Below the pieces are notes generated by a model. It worked only from the letters and a program-made list of their open reading frames with translations. It searched no databases and was not told where the DNA came from. Below, piece after piece: positions 41,079-49,705 of a stretch of DNA of 64,000 nucleotides. The position numbers were made by a program, and so were the translations under genes. The stretch comes from Pseudalkalibacillus sp051842935 (GTDB taxonomy: Bacteria; Bacillota; Bacilli; Bacillales; Fictibacillaceae). Position 1 is the stretch's first letter. The number at the start of each line of letters is the position of its first letter. The stretch covers positions 62,001 to 126,000 of the forward strand of contig NZ_JBPXRR010000002.1 of the NCBI RefSeq assembly GCF_051842935.1, written 5' to 3'.

Positions 41079-42120
41079 CGTTTTCCTCCTCCTCTCGAAT
41101 GACTGGAATCCGCACTTCGAGGCGTGTCCCTTTGCCCGGCACACTGACGATCTTCATCGTTCCGCCAAGCTCCAACGCCCGTTCATGCATGTTTTGCAAT
41201 CCGTATGATCCAGTTTTACTCGATTCAACGTCAAATCCGACACCATCATCGACCACGCGCAGCAAAACGGTTCCTTCCCGCTCAAGGCAGAGCACTTCCA
41301 ACGTGGTTGCCTTCGCATGACGGAGTGTATTCGACACCGATTCCTGTAGAATCCGGAACAAGTGGTCTTCCACACCTTTTTTCAGCTGAATGGATTCGAC
41401 TTTCCATTCGATTTCTAGCGGGACTTTCTGTGCCAGTTCCATGAGCAGTTCCTGGATGCCCTCTTCGAGTGTTTTACCTTTAAGCGCGACCGGCCGTAAA
41501 TGTAAAAGCAATGCCCGCATCTCAAGCTGGGACTGATGAATCATCTCTTCAACGAGGTTTAATTGCTTTCGTTCCCCGTCTGTTTTCGCAGCACCTGATT
41601 CGTTGACAGCAGACATCAACATCGAGGCGGCGAAAAGCTGCTGGCTGACGGAATCGTGCAGCTCACGGGCCAACCGGTTCCGCTCCTCACTGACGACTTT
41701 CTGGATCCGTTTTTCTTGGTCCTCCGCACGCTCATTGGCAAGTTTTTGAGAAAGCTTCGTCTGTTCCGACACGTGCTGTTGCACTTTCTCTACCTGTTTC
41801 CACATCAGCTCGATTTCCTGCGTTTTTGAGACGGATGGCTGCTCCTCGACAGGTCGTCCTTGGCCCAATTGTGTCAACGCGGCCGTCATTCCTTCGAGCT
41901 GCTTACGCCAATACATCCCTGAAGTGAGTCCAAACGCAACGCCGACTAGAATGCTGACTCCAGGTGCAAACAAGATGAATGGCAGATCGAGGATTTTCTT
42001 TTTCCATAACAAGGACCAGCTCGGCAACGGATAGGCGAGTAAAAACACGCTCAACAACAAGATGAAAACTGTAGTCGCAAGCGCAATGCCCCAGACAATT
42101 TGGCGATGCACGATAGTCAT
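41071..42120 (-). CDS. liaS: sensor histidine kinase LiaS-like
   Basis: The 349-residue kinase has two N-terminal helices (about 9-30 and 46-68) with a short outside loop typical of intramembrane-sensing kinases, a HAMP-like linker, a HisKA_3 domain with H155 (RNRLARELHDSVSQQLF), and HATPase (VVDDGVGFD, GLQNMHERALELGG). It senses envelope stress via LiaF and phosphorylates LiaR. Start overlaps liaF (ATGA). Confidence 0.92.
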   Translation of the reverse strand: MTIVHRQIVWGIALATTVFILLLSVFLLAYPLPSWSLLWKKKILDLPFILFAPGVSILVGVAFGLTSGMYWRKQLEGMTAALTQLGQGRPVEEQPSVSKTQEIELMWKQVEKVQQHVSEQTKLSQKLANERAEDQEKRIQKVVSEERNRLARELHDSVSQQLFAASMLMSAVNESGAAKTDGERKQLNLVEEMIHQSQLEMRALLLHLRPVALKGKTLEEGIQELLMELAQKVPLEIEWKVESIQLKKGVEDHLFRILQESVSNTLRHAKATTLEVLCLEREGTVLLRVVDDGVGFDVESSKTGSYGLQNMHERALELGGTMKIVSVPGKGTRLEVRIPVIREEEENDD

Positions 42121-42848
42121 GTCCGCTTCACCTCGAGATCTCCGACGATCATGGAGGTGACGATTTTCACCTTCTGTTGGGCTTGATCGTAGCTTTCAGA
42201 CTGGAAAGAGACGGTCTGGTTCAGCATTTTCGGCTCATGATGCTCGAAGATTTTGCCGGTACCCGCAATGACAGAATGCGTCGCACTCACGTCCATTTCA
42301 TACGGCACTAAAATTTTCACATTGCCGATGAAGCCTCGGATGACGATGACCGATTCGCCCTTCGGCAGGACGGTGTTGCTCAGGTCGATGATCGTATCTC
42401 CGATGCCGCATTGGATGTTCACGTCGTGCCATTCATATGCGTGATCAGGCGTCGATTGCCGCCCGAACAGCATATTTTTCATAAAAGGAGTGCGCTTGAT
42501 CGTCGGTCCATCGCTTGCAACCGTCGGATTATCCTGGATTGTCGGCTCGATGTAAGACGGCGCTTGCTTGGACTGCGCAAACCGAAGCACCGCATAAATC
42601 AATATGGCAAAAAGTAAAAACTTGATGGCAAGCGTGTTCAGGAGCGTGACGAAAAATCCGATGATACCGCCCCAGAACAGCAGCTTACCGAAGGAAGACC
42701 GATACTTTTTCCGACCGATGTAAATCGCACCAGCTGCGATCGCTAAAAGGATGATGGCATCCGGTCCTTGAAATGAAAGTTCAAGCAACAGCAAAACTAC
42801 GCCGATGATGATCAGCCAGCTGATGTGATCTGTTTTTGTCTGCGTCAT
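42117..42848 (-). CDS. liaF: LiaF-like envelope stress inhibitor
   Basis: The 243-residue protein has about four hydrophobic segments in the first 100 residues and a cell-wall-active antibiotics response (DUF2154) C-terminal domain: DVNIQCGIGDTIIDLSNTVLPKGESVIVIRGFIGNVKILVPYEMDVS. LiaF keeps LiaS off without stress. ATG at 42848 follows GGGAGGGGG. It lies between pspA-like and liaS genes. Confidence 0.9.
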   Translation of the reverse strand: MTQTKTDHISWLIIIGVVLLLLELSFQGPDAIILLAIAAGAIYIGRKKYRSSFGKLLFWGGIIGFFVTLLNTLAIKFLLFAILIYAVLRFAQSKQAPSYIEPTIQDNPTVASDGPTIKRTPFMKNMLFGRQSTPDHAYEWHDVNIQCGIGDTIIDLSNTVLPKGESVIVIRGFIGNVKILVPYEMDVSATHSVIAGTGKIFEHHEPKMLNQTVSFQSESYDQAQQKVKIVTSMIVGDLEVKRT

Positions 42849-42975
42849 TGTATAGTCCCCCTCCCGATGCACGTTCATTTCTATATGGACACTTTTCTTT
42901 TTTAGAAAAGTTTCTGCTCTATTTTGAAGAAGGCGTAGCAGTACCACGCCTTCCTTTTAGCATACCATTATTCGT

Positions 42976-43623
42976 TTAGACCGTAGTAGGATTTTCCTGA
43001 TTTTTCATCTCTTTTTCAAGCTGGGCGATCCGCGCGTCAATCGTGTGGCGGTGATAGCCTGTGTTCACTTGATGCTCGAGGCGATCAAGGTAGCGCTCCA
43101 TTTCGTCGAAACGTGAGAACGATTTGTTCGTGAACTGGTTCGATGCCATCACTTTGTCCATTTTATGGTGCGCGCGCGTCATGTTCTCGCGGCCCATCAG
43201 CTCCATGCGCTTGATGTACATATCCTTCAGCTTGTGCTTCATTTCCTCGTATTTCTGTTCGAGATCGTCTAGCTGCTTTTCAGCCTGCTCTTTGGATGTC
43301 TTGAGGCGAGCAGATCGCGCGCTGTATTGCTCGTATTCTTGCTGAGCGAATTTGTGCAGCTCTTCCTCTCCTGCTTTTGAAGCGATCTCCGCTTGATACT
43401 TCCGCTTTTCTGTCAGTTCTGCCGCTTTTTCATATTCGCGGGTGAATTCTTCGCTGAGCAGATATTGTCGTTCAACGAGCTTCCGGACTTTCTCGACTTC
43501 CTTTTCACATTCGCGCAAATATTGGTTCAGGAGCGCAATTGGATTCTTTCGCTCTTTATCGTCGAGCATTTCGTGGAAATCCGCTTCGATTGTATTTTTG
43601 ATACGGTTAAAAAGTTTCGCCAT
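42976..43623 (-). CDS. liaH: PspA/IM30 family protein (LiaH-like)
   Basis: The 215-residue protein is almost entirely coiled coil, starting MAKLFNRIKNTIEADFHEMLDDKERKNPIALLNQYLRECE, the PspA N-terminal pattern. It forms ring or rod assemblies on the inner face of the membrane to limit damage. In Bacillus liaH precedes liaGFSR, which agrees with this order. AAAGGAGAG precedes the ATG. Confidence 0.92.
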   Translation of the reverse strand: MAKLFNRIKNTIEADFHEMLDDKERKNPIALLNQYLRECEKEVEKVRKLVERQYLLSEEFTREYEKAAELTEKRKYQAEIASKAGEEELHKFAQQEYEQYSARSARLKTSKEQAEKQLDDLEQKYEEMKHKLKDMYIKRMELMGRENMTRAHHKMDKVMASNQFTNKSFSRFDEMERYLDRLEHQVNTGYHRHTIDARIAQLEKEMKNQENPTTV

Positions 43624-43650
43624 CTTTCATTCTCTCCTTTTTGAGATTAG

Positions 43651-44001
43651 TTAGTTACGGTTCAATTCGGCCCATTCGCGTTCAAAGTTCGTGAACGGAT
43701 CGTCGTCTTTCGGTTCAACTGGTGTGCTGTCGTCCTTTTTCCATTCCTTGTACACGATATATAAGATGTACAGGGCAGCGATTCCTAGGATGGCAGGTAC
43801 ATTGGATGCTGCGACGCTTAGTGCAATGAATCCTACCACTGCCCAAAGCACTTTCTTGGATGTCTGATCAGTCTTGGTGAACTGCTTGACGGAGTAGTAG
43901 AGGACGACCAAGCTGATCGCGAGTCCGATGATCGGACCGAGATTCGCGATTGCGATGATCGCAGCGATTGCTCCTAGGATGAAGAGTCCTAACTTTTTCA
44001 T
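43651..44001 (-). CDS. small membrane protein (LiaI-like / Lmo0954 family)
   Basis: The 116-residue protein has three to four helices (residues about 4-37, 53-85) and an acidic tail ending DDPFTNFEREWAELNRN. Such proteins precede pspA-like genes in Firmicutes, as LiaI precedes LiaH; it may be the membrane anchor of the PspA protein. First gene of the five-gene operon, with GAAGGAGGG before its ATG. The promoter is expected in 44002-44100; a partial dyad (GTCTCAGGTCTTAG, read leftward, near 44081-44095) could be a LiaR site but was not confirmed. Confidence 0.78.
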   Translation of the reverse strand: MKKLGLFILGAIAAIIAIANLGPIIGLAISLVVLYYSVKQFTKTDQTSKKVLWAVVGFIALSVAASNVPAILGIAALYILYIVYKEWKKDDSTPVEPKDDDPFTNFEREWAELNRN

Positions 44002-44125
44002 CGATTTTGTTCCCTCCTTCTTTTCTTGTTTCTATCGTACCTTGGTTGCGGTTTTCCTATAAGGAGCCTCAGCTTTAACTTTCACTAAGACCTGAGACGT
44101 AGAGGGGAGTAAGTGAAAAGCTGTT

Positions 44126-44370
44126 CAGTACCAGGCACCATTCCGGAAGCCTTGTGTCACAAGGGATGAGGAATGGTGCCTGGCACCGTTTTGAATGCGT
44201 TGGGTGGCAAGGAGTTTGATTCGGTGCCTGGTACCTTCTTCTGCTCTTTTATTAAAAGTCGGGGGTGTTTTAGAAAATCTAGGCAGGGTTTTAGAAAAAC
44301 GACTAGAGGTTTTAGAAATAAAGGGGTTCGTTTTACAAAAATCGCCCTTAGTTTTATAAATCGGGTACTT
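44126..44370. repeat. composite array: GGTGCC repeats plus 21-bp TTTTAGAAA units (family B, locus 2)
   Basis: GGTGCCTGGCAC copies at 44128-44140 (reverse), 44173-44188 and 44221-44235 precede cores starting at 44268, 44289, 44310, 44331 and 44352: four exact 21-bp steps. The end reads TTATAAATCGGGTACTTTTACTA, matching the other loci. It lies in the 44002-44494 gap between two leftward genes. Confidence 0.93.
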
Positions 44371-44418
44371 TTACTACAGAAAGCCGCTCACCTCACTCCA
44401 CCTGAAATTCATATCACA

Positions 44419-44456
44419 CAAAAAACACCCGCCACATGTTGTGACGGGTGTTTTTT
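44419..44456. terminator. bidirectional terminator
   Basis: AAACACCCGCCACA-TGT-TGTGACGGGTGTTTTTT; serves the leftward NlpC/P60 gene. Confidence 0.9.
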
Positions 44457-44494
44457 AGTTTGGGGGATTATATGGGTTGTTTTCACTGTCAGTT

Positions 44495-45253
44495 TTATTT
44501 AAACGACTTCACACCAAGATAGTGCTCTTGCCAATAATCAATGGTCAGGTCGCTGACTTCGACACCATCTGAGCCGGCGTGAATCATCTTGTTATCGCCG
44601 ATGTAAATTCCGCTGTGAGAAGCGCCTTCCGTGTCATATGTTCCTTCGAAGAAAACAACATCTCCGACTTCTGGCGTTTCAACCGTTTCACCATCGTATT
44701 TCCACATATCGCTTTCTTTGCGGTGAAGATCGACTCCGACTTCACCAAACACGTACTGGATGAAGCCACTGCTATCAAAGCCGTCTGGTGTTGTGCCTCC
44801 CCAGACATACGGCGTTCCAATCAAACTTTCTGCAATCTCCACTACTTCTGATTCCGATGCTTGATCATCCTCACTCGGTTGGAGGTCCACGGAATTCGTC
44901 GTTTCCGATAGTGCTTCAAGTGTTTTAGGACCCGCGATGCCGTCAGTCGTCAGACCACTCTCCGCCTGAAAATCCTTCACCGCTTGCTCTGTGATCGGTC
45001 CGAAAATGCCATCGAGGTTATATGTATAATAACCCAGCTTTTCCAACTCCGTTTGCAGCGTTTCTACTTCTTGACCACGATCTCCTTTTTCAAGCAAATC
45101 CACTGTTGGTTGACTAGTAGATTCACCTTCTTCAACAGGCTTCGAATCCGCATTCGCGAACACCCCGTCACTCATGACTGGTGAAAGCGCCAGTGACGTT
45201 ACCAAAGCCGTTGAAATCACATACTTTCGTGCAGACACTCTTGATGTAAACAT
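44495..45253 (-). CDS. secreted NlpC/P60 protein with peptidoglycan-binding domain, catalytic Cys replaced by Ser
   Basis: The 252-residue protein has a signal peptide (1-34), a PG_binding_1 domain (DRGQEVETLQTELEKLGYY...DGIFGPITEQAVKDFQAESGL...DGIAGPKTLEAL, about 58-116), an acidic Ser-rich linker, and an NlpC/P60 domain (about 136-252). The nucleophile motif DCSGF is DSSGF: Ser 161 (codon AGC, one T-to-A change from TGC). The two His partners remain (H213 in ASHSGIYIG, H225 in MIHAG). It is likely unable to cut peptide bonds and may bind wall peptides instead. ATG at 45253 follows GAGGAGG. Own terminator. Confidence 0.9.
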   Translation of the reverse strand: MFTSRVSARKYVISTALVTSLALSPVMSDGVFANADSKPVEEGESTSQPTVDLLEKGDRGQEVETLQTELEKLGYYTYNLDGIFGPITEQAVKDFQAESGLTTDGIAGPKTLEALSETTNSVDLQPSEDDQASESEVVEIAESLIGTPYVWGGTTPDGFDSSGFIQYVFGEVGVDLHRKESDMWKYDGETVETPEVGDVVFFEGTYDTEGASHSGIYIGDNKMIHAGSDGVEVSDLTIDYWQEHYLGVKSFK

Positions 45254-45455
45254 TCCATTCCTCCTCAGTGAACTTTGTTTCACAATCGTGCTGAACCTGC
45301 TTGAAAAAACCTTGTCTTTCAAGCATGCATCCAGTCTATCAAACAAGTTCTGTAATGAGGTTGCACCCGTGTTAAGGGGGCTTGATATTCTTTTTACACC
45401 GCAAAAACCCTACCTCTGCAAGCAAAAATCGCACTCAGCAATCTTTTTCACACAT

Positions 45456-45488
45456 AAAAAATACCCACCACAACGTGTGATGGGTTCG
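45456..45488 (-). terminator. terminator after the NO synthase gene
   Basis: ACCCATCAC-ACGTT-GTGGTGGGTATTTTTT, read leftward. Confidence 0.8.
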
Positions 45489-45495
45489 TATTTTG

Positions 45496-46581
45496 TCATA
45501 TATATGGTTTTTCCTGATAAAAATAGATCGGTTTGACAGTTCGGTTCTTATACGGTTTATGGAAAATATGGGTCGTGGCTGGAGACATCGGCGGAATGAG
45601 CCACACCCAATTGCCAGTCACATCTCTCCCACTCGACTCTTCCTTCTCTTCGAACTTTTTGAATTGCTGCGCGGCGGTATGGTGATCGACGATGCTCACC
45701 CCATCGGCTTTGTAAGAATGGAGCACCGCGACATTCAGCTCCACCAACGCCCGATCCTTCCAGAGCGTCGCATTCGTACTCCGGTCCAGATCCAGAATTG
45801 ACGCCACTTTTGGCAGCAGATCATAGCGATCCTGATCGGCTAAGTTCCGCGCTCCGATCTCCGTCCCCATGTACCAACCGTTGAATGGCGCAGCCACATA
45901 CTCGATCCCGCCGATTTCAAGCTTCATGTCAGAAATCATCGGCACCCCGTACCACTTCACATTCAGATCTTCAAATGCCTCATAGTGCGGATGGCGGATC
46001 GGCACTTCTAGCACCTTGTCATGAGGAATGTCGAACCACACCGGATCTTCACCGCACACCTGAATGACATGGGGCAACACATCGAAATGGGTCCCTTTTC
46101 CCTTCCAACCGAGTTCCTGACATTTTTTCGTAAAATCAATCGACGCCGGGTCTCCGACAAATCCATACTCCGTTTCATATCCTGCATATCTAATCAGCTG
46201 GTGGTTCCATATCCGCACCGGGTCTTCTCCATTTTTACGAGGCTTAAAAATAGTGATCGTCGAGCGGATCTTCCCGCCGTTCGTCGCATAATCGATGTGC
46301 CTCAGAAGCGCATCGCGCACCTCTTCTGCTGACTCCGCTTCCCGTTCATCAAGCACTTTCAAGCTCTCCCAGAACAACCGCCCGATACACTTGTTGCTGT
46401 TGCGCCAAGCGACACGCGCGCCGTACTCGATCTCTTCAAATGTATGTTCATAATGCCCGGTCTCCTCAATCTCCTGCAGCACTTCATCCTTGCGCTCGTG
46501 GATTTCGTGCTCTGGTTTACCGAGCTCTGTATAACAATTCATGATGAATTCCATTGCTTCATGTTTCAAAATATCGCTCAA
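45496..46581 (-). CDS. nos: nitric oxide synthase oxygenase
   Basis: The 361-residue heme enzyme oxidises arginine to NO and citrulline with help of general reductases, giving protection from oxidative stress. The heme-thiolate Cys is C65 in AWRNSNKCIGRLFW; the substrate Glu region is NGWYMGTEIGARNL and the pterin-side W is in WVWLIPPMSP. TTG at 46581 is the best start: GGAGGG 7 nt upstream and the resulting length is that of the family. The frame is open for 120 more codons upstream, but this overlaps an oppositely oriented gene. It has its own terminator. Confidence 0.93.
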   Translation of the reverse strand: MSDILKHEAMEFIMNCYTELGKPEHEIHERKDEVLQEIEETGHYEHTFEEIEYGARVAWRNSNKCIGRLFWESLKVLDEREAESAEEVRDALLRHIDYATNGGKIRSTITIFKPRKNGEDPVRIWNHQLIRYAGYETEYGFVGDPASIDFTKKCQELGWKGKGTHFDVLPHVIQVCGEDPVWFDIPHDKVLEVPIRHPHYEAFEDLNVKWYGVPMISDMKLEIGGIEYVAAPFNGWYMGTEIGARNLADQDRYDLLPKVASILDLDRSTNATLWKDRALVELNVAVLHSYKADGVSIVDHHTAAQQFKKFEEKEESSGRDVTGNWVWLIPPMSPATTHIFHKPYKNRTVKPIYFYQEKPYI

Positions 46582-46742
46582 GTTGTACCCTCCAATGAAG
46601 CTGGGGCTAAACTCCCAGTCCGTCATTGTTTCAGTATAGCACGAACAGGTACCTTTCATCCTAGCGAGTGCTTGCCGTGTCAATTCGTTACAGGAATCAA
46701 CTTCTCTCTGTAGAAAACAACTTTTAAGGAGGCGATGGTAAA

Positions 46743-47120
46743 ATGAATGCAATCCATGAGGTGATCGAGCAATATTTTGAAAGCTGGAATAGAGCATTTG
46801 AAAGCAAGAATGGCGAGGAAATCCGCACGTATTTTTCCGATAGTTTCGTCGGGTATTGGGGGAATTCCGAGGTCGAGCAGCCGATGGTGTATGACCGTGA
46901 TTACGACCTCGAAACGGTCCTGGGCCAGTATGGGGAGGCACGGAAAAGCTTCGAACCGTTCTCCATCACCGAACGGAAAACGGATGAAGAATACCTGGTG
47001 ATGGGTACAGAAATCAATGTAGTCAACGGTGTTCCGCACCCAGCGAAGTGCATGTTCGTCTGGCAAAAAGAGAACGGATCGTTGAAATTGCGGCGCGAAT
47101 TCATCGAACTGGAGAGATAG
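46743..47120 (+). CDS. SnoaL/DUF4440-like protein
   Basis: The 125-residue protein has the NTF2-like layout: an N-terminal helix (IHEVIEQYFESWNRAFESKNGEEIRTYFSDSFVGYWG), then strands with VMGTEINVVNGVPHPAKCMFVWQKENGSLKLRREFIEL. Such folds include ketosteroid isomerases, polyketide cyclases and binding proteins; no specific role can be assigned. AAGGAGG precedes the ATG. Divergent from nos. Confidence 0.8.
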   Translation: MNAIHEVIEQYFESWNRAFESKNGEEIRTYFSDSFVGYWGNSEVEQPMVYDRDYDLETVLGQYGEARKSFEPFSITERKTDEEYLVMGTEINVVNGVPHPAKCMFVWQKENGSLKLRREFIELER

Positions 47121-47170
47121 GTGGTATACTAAGCAAAGGCAAGTGACTACATATCTTTTGAGGTGTAAAA

Positions 47171-47377
47171 ATGAACGGACAAAATCGTAAGGACATATCA
47201 GCTGGCTTAGAGGTTGATATCGTATTGAAAAAAGACCAACGAACAGGGAAACGGACACGCGGAGTCGTCAAAGATATCCTCACGAACTCCAGTTTCCACC
47301 CGCATGGCATCAAAGTGAGGCTTCAAGACGGCCAAGTCGGCCGAGTTCAGGAGATTATCTCTGGAAAAAGCGATTGA
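47171..47377 (+). CDS. ywbE: YwbE family protein
   Basis: The 68-residue protein matches YwbE: NRKDISAGLEVDIVLKKDQRTGKRTRGVVKDILTNSSFHPHGIKVRLQDGQVGRVQEI. It is a small beta-rich protein with a KOW/SH3-like look; the function is unknown. It follows the SnoaL-like gene by 50 bp. A moderate site TTTTGAGGTG precedes the ATG. Confidence 0.92.
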   Translation: MNGQNRKDISAGLEVDIVLKKDQRTGKRTRGVVKDILTNSSFHPHGIKVRLQDGQVGRVQEIISGKSD

Positions 47378-47419
47378 TCAGAACGAAATCGGCATCGATT
47401 TCGGCCATTTGAAGGCTTG

Positions 47420-47546
47420 TTTTAGAAAAAATGGGGTGAGTTTTGCAAAAAACGGGACTGGTTTTGCAAAACTTCCGTATTGTTTTAGAAATTCCGCTCG
47501 CGGTTTTAGAAAATCGTACCCCCGTTTTAGAATTCGGGTCTTTTTT
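47420..47546. repeat. 21-bp TTTTAGAAA array (family B, locus 3)
   Basis: Cores start at 47420, 47441, 47462, 47483, 47504 and 47525, five exact 21-bp steps; two units read TTTTGCAAA. The end AGAATTCGGGTCTTTTTTCCTAG matches the other family-B ends. This locus lacks the GGTGCC block. It lies between the converging ywbE and methyltransferase genes. Confidence 0.93.
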
Positions 47547-47565
47547 CCTAGAGCCCACTATCAGT

Positions 47566-47592
47566 AGAGGGACTGTCTTCACGACAGTCCCT
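47566..47592. terminator. hairpin between ywbE and the methyltransferase gene
   Basis: GAGGGACTGTC-TTCAC-GACAGTCCCTC, an 11-bp perfect stem; no immediate T-run, so termination is inferred from its convergent position. Confidence 0.6.
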
Positions 47593-47599
47593 CCTCATC

Positions 47600-48349
47600 T
47601 TACTTTTTATAAAACAGATAGAGCCCGAAGCCGAGCGTGTCCCGGCCCCAGCGCAAGTAAGTGTTGCGCCACTTGCGGATCCGATCGCTCATCCATCCGA
47701 CGTCCGAGTCGTCCGGATGCTCGACGCAATATTTTTCCACCGACGATGAATAGAGCCATTCATAATGATCCCATTCATCTTCGTTGGTGACGGCTGCCCA
47801 CATTGGAATCAGCCCGAGCTCTTCACCGACCCGGATGTTCTCCGCATGGGTGTGAAGCTCCTCCTCTTTCGCTCCGAGCGCTTCTAGGTACTCTGCCTCA
47901 GGCTGCTGCTTCCAGTATCCTTCACCAACCAACAGATAGCCTCCTGATTTTACCGAACCACTCATCGCTTCCAACGTAGCTCGATAATCTCCGATCGCAT
48001 GCGTCGCTCCGAGACAGATTGCAGCATCGAAAGTCTCCTCATACTGCGTCATCACTTGCTTCGCATCTTCATTCACGATTTCTAATCGGCCGGTGTCGAT
48101 CCGAGGAAATGCATTGTCCCGAGCCTCGTCAATGAACGCTTCCTCAATTTCTATCGCTGTTCCGAACAACTCATAGCGCTCGATCAAATCGATCAACACG
48201 CCACATTTTCCGGCACCGATATCGAGTACGCGCGCATCTTTACGGAACGGAATCTTATCGAGCACACCCATCAATTTGTCATGGCTGATCGGGTTACAGA
48301 TCTGATGATTTTCGTGCGCAATGACGGAAAACTTGTTCCCCACAAGCAT
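47600..48349 (-). CDS. class I SAM-dependent methyltransferase
   Basis: The 249-residue protein has motif I RVLDIGAGKCGVLIDLI (41-56), motif post-I TAIEIEEAFI, and DAAICLGATHAIGDYRATLEAM, then GGYLLVGEGYWKQQP. The target is unknown. ATG at 48349 follows AGAGGGGGC. It lies 12 bp downstream of the YfmL helicase gene, suggesting shared transcription and perhaps RNA as a target. Confidence 0.86.
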   Translation of the reverse strand: MLVGNKFSVIAHENHQICNPISHDKLMGVLDKIPFRKDARVLDIGAGKCGVLIDLIERYELFGTAIEIEEAFIDEARDNAFPRIDTGRLEIVNEDAKQVMTQYEETFDAAICLGATHAIGDYRATLEAMSGSVKSGGYLLVGEGYWKQQPEAEYLEALGAKEEELHTHAENIRVGEELGLIPMWAAVTNEDEWDHYEWLYSSSVEKYCVEHPDDSDVGWMSDRIRKWRNTYLRWGRDTLGFGLYLFYKK

Positions 48350-48361
48350 GCCCCCTCTTCT

Positions 48362-49501
48362 CTAGTGATCGTCTACCATTTCTCCTGCGTAAAATTTCTT
48401 TTTCTCAAGGCGCAAATCGAGTTTGTTCGCGATGCGTTTCAACGTCTTCTCCTCGGCTGGTGTCACAAGCGATACGACGGTTCCACTCGCTCCCGCTCGT
48501 CCGGTTCGACCTGCGCGGTGTAGATATTGATTTTCGTCTTCTGAAATGTCGACCTGAACGACATGAGTCAGCCCTTTAATGTCGAGACCACGCGCAGCAA
48601 CATCCGTTGCCAGCAGCAAGTTCGACTTGCCTTCCCGGAATTGCTTCAACGCGGTTTGCCGCTCCGTTTTTTTCATCTCACTGTGTAAAAGGTCGGCCGG
48701 AACACGGTTGTAATCGAGTTTTTCTGTAATCACGGAGAGTTCACCAATCTCGTTCCCAAAGGCAAGACCTTTCACACCTTTCAAACGGGACAGCTTCTCC
48801 AGGTTTTTGATTTTATCGCGACGGTCGCTCACCACATAAACATGCTGAACGTTTGTGTTTTTTCGCGGCTTACGGTCCACTTTCAACACTTTCGGTTCGA
48901 CCATGAAGCTGCGTCCGATTTCCTCTGTTTTCTCCGGCATTGTCGCGGAAAAGAGTAGCACCTGGCGTTCAGCAAGCGTCGACTTGATGATCGATTCGAT
49001 CGTCCCGATATGCTCAGGGACGAGCAATTGGTCCCCTTCATCTAAAACGATCGTTTTCACTTCATGCATCTTCAGCTTTTTCGACTTAATCAATTCTTCG
49101 ACACGTCCAGGCGTCCCGAGAATGACTTGCGGGCTCTTCTTTTTCAGCTTTTCGATCTGCCGTTTGACGTTCGCCCCGCCGATGAGGGATGCGCCGGAAA
49201 TGCCACTGCCTTCCGCCCACTTCTGCACCTCTTCGAAAATCTGCATGACGAGTTCTCGTGATGACGCCATGATCAAGGCTTGGGGGTCCTTCGATTTCGG
49301 ATCCACTTTTTCTAAAATCGGCAGCAAATACGCGAGGGTTTTACCCGTACCGGTCGGGGATTCTGCGATCACATCCGTCCCTTCCAGGATAGCCGGAATC
49401 GCTTCATTCTGGATTGCGGTCGGTTGTTCGAACTGGGATTTCTCCCATGCTTTTTGTAAAAATGGCTGAGTGATGTTCAGCGTTTCTAACGTGCTTGTCA
49501 T
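48362..49501 (-). CDS. yfmL: DEAD-box RNA helicase YfmL-like
   Basis: The 379-residue helicase has Q motif FEQPTAIQ, Walker A SPTGTGKT, PTREL-like SSRELVMQ, GG, TPGR, motif II DEGD (in place of DEAD; B. subtilis YfmL has DETD by memory), SAT, and motif VI HRAGRTGRAG. YfmL acts in ribosome biogenesis and cold growth. It lacks the long C-terminal RNA-binding tail of DeaD/CshA. ATG at 49501 follows AAAGGAG. First gene with the methyltransferase. Confidence 0.9.
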   Translation of the reverse strand: MTSTLETLNITQPFLQKAWEKSQFEQPTAIQNEAIPAILEGTDVIAESPTGTGKTLAYLLPILEKVDPKSKDPQALIMASSRELVMQIFEEVQKWAEGSGISGASLIGGANVKRQIEKLKKKSPQVILGTPGRVEELIKSKKLKMHEVKTIVLDEGDQLLVPEHIGTIESIIKSTLAERQVLLFSATMPEKTEEIGRSFMVEPKVLKVDRKPRKNTNVQHVYVVSDRRDKIKNLEKLSRLKGVKGLAFGNEIGELSVITEKLDYNRVPADLLHSEMKKTERQTALKQFREGKSNLLLATDVAARGLDIKGLTHVVQVDISEDENQYLHRAGRTGRAGASGTVVSLVTPAEEKTLKRIANKLDLRLEKKKFYAGEMVDDH

Positions 49502-49705
49502 ATTTATATCTCCTTTAATGAAGGGTTCATCCAATTTCTATTGTCGTCCGTTACGGAAACTTACATACAAAACACTTCCCTACTAGCCTACACCATGTCC
49601 TACTCCATGAATAGTGGCGAACCGGCAAAGTCCTCAAAATCCCGACAAGGAATTTTTTCCCAACAGTCGAATACAGTGATAAACCCAACTTTCAAGGAGG
49701 ATATG

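Noticed and set aside
46582..46941. 120-codon N-terminal extension of the NO synthase
   Set aside because: Would overlap the divergent SnoaL-like gene and lacks family similarity; TTG at 46581 has a good site and gives the normal length.
30717..47546. CRISPR-like reading of the 21-bp arrays (repeat plus variable spacer)
   Set aside because: Spacers are only about 10 bp, cores are degenerate, no cas genes are in the window, and arrays occur at several short loci.
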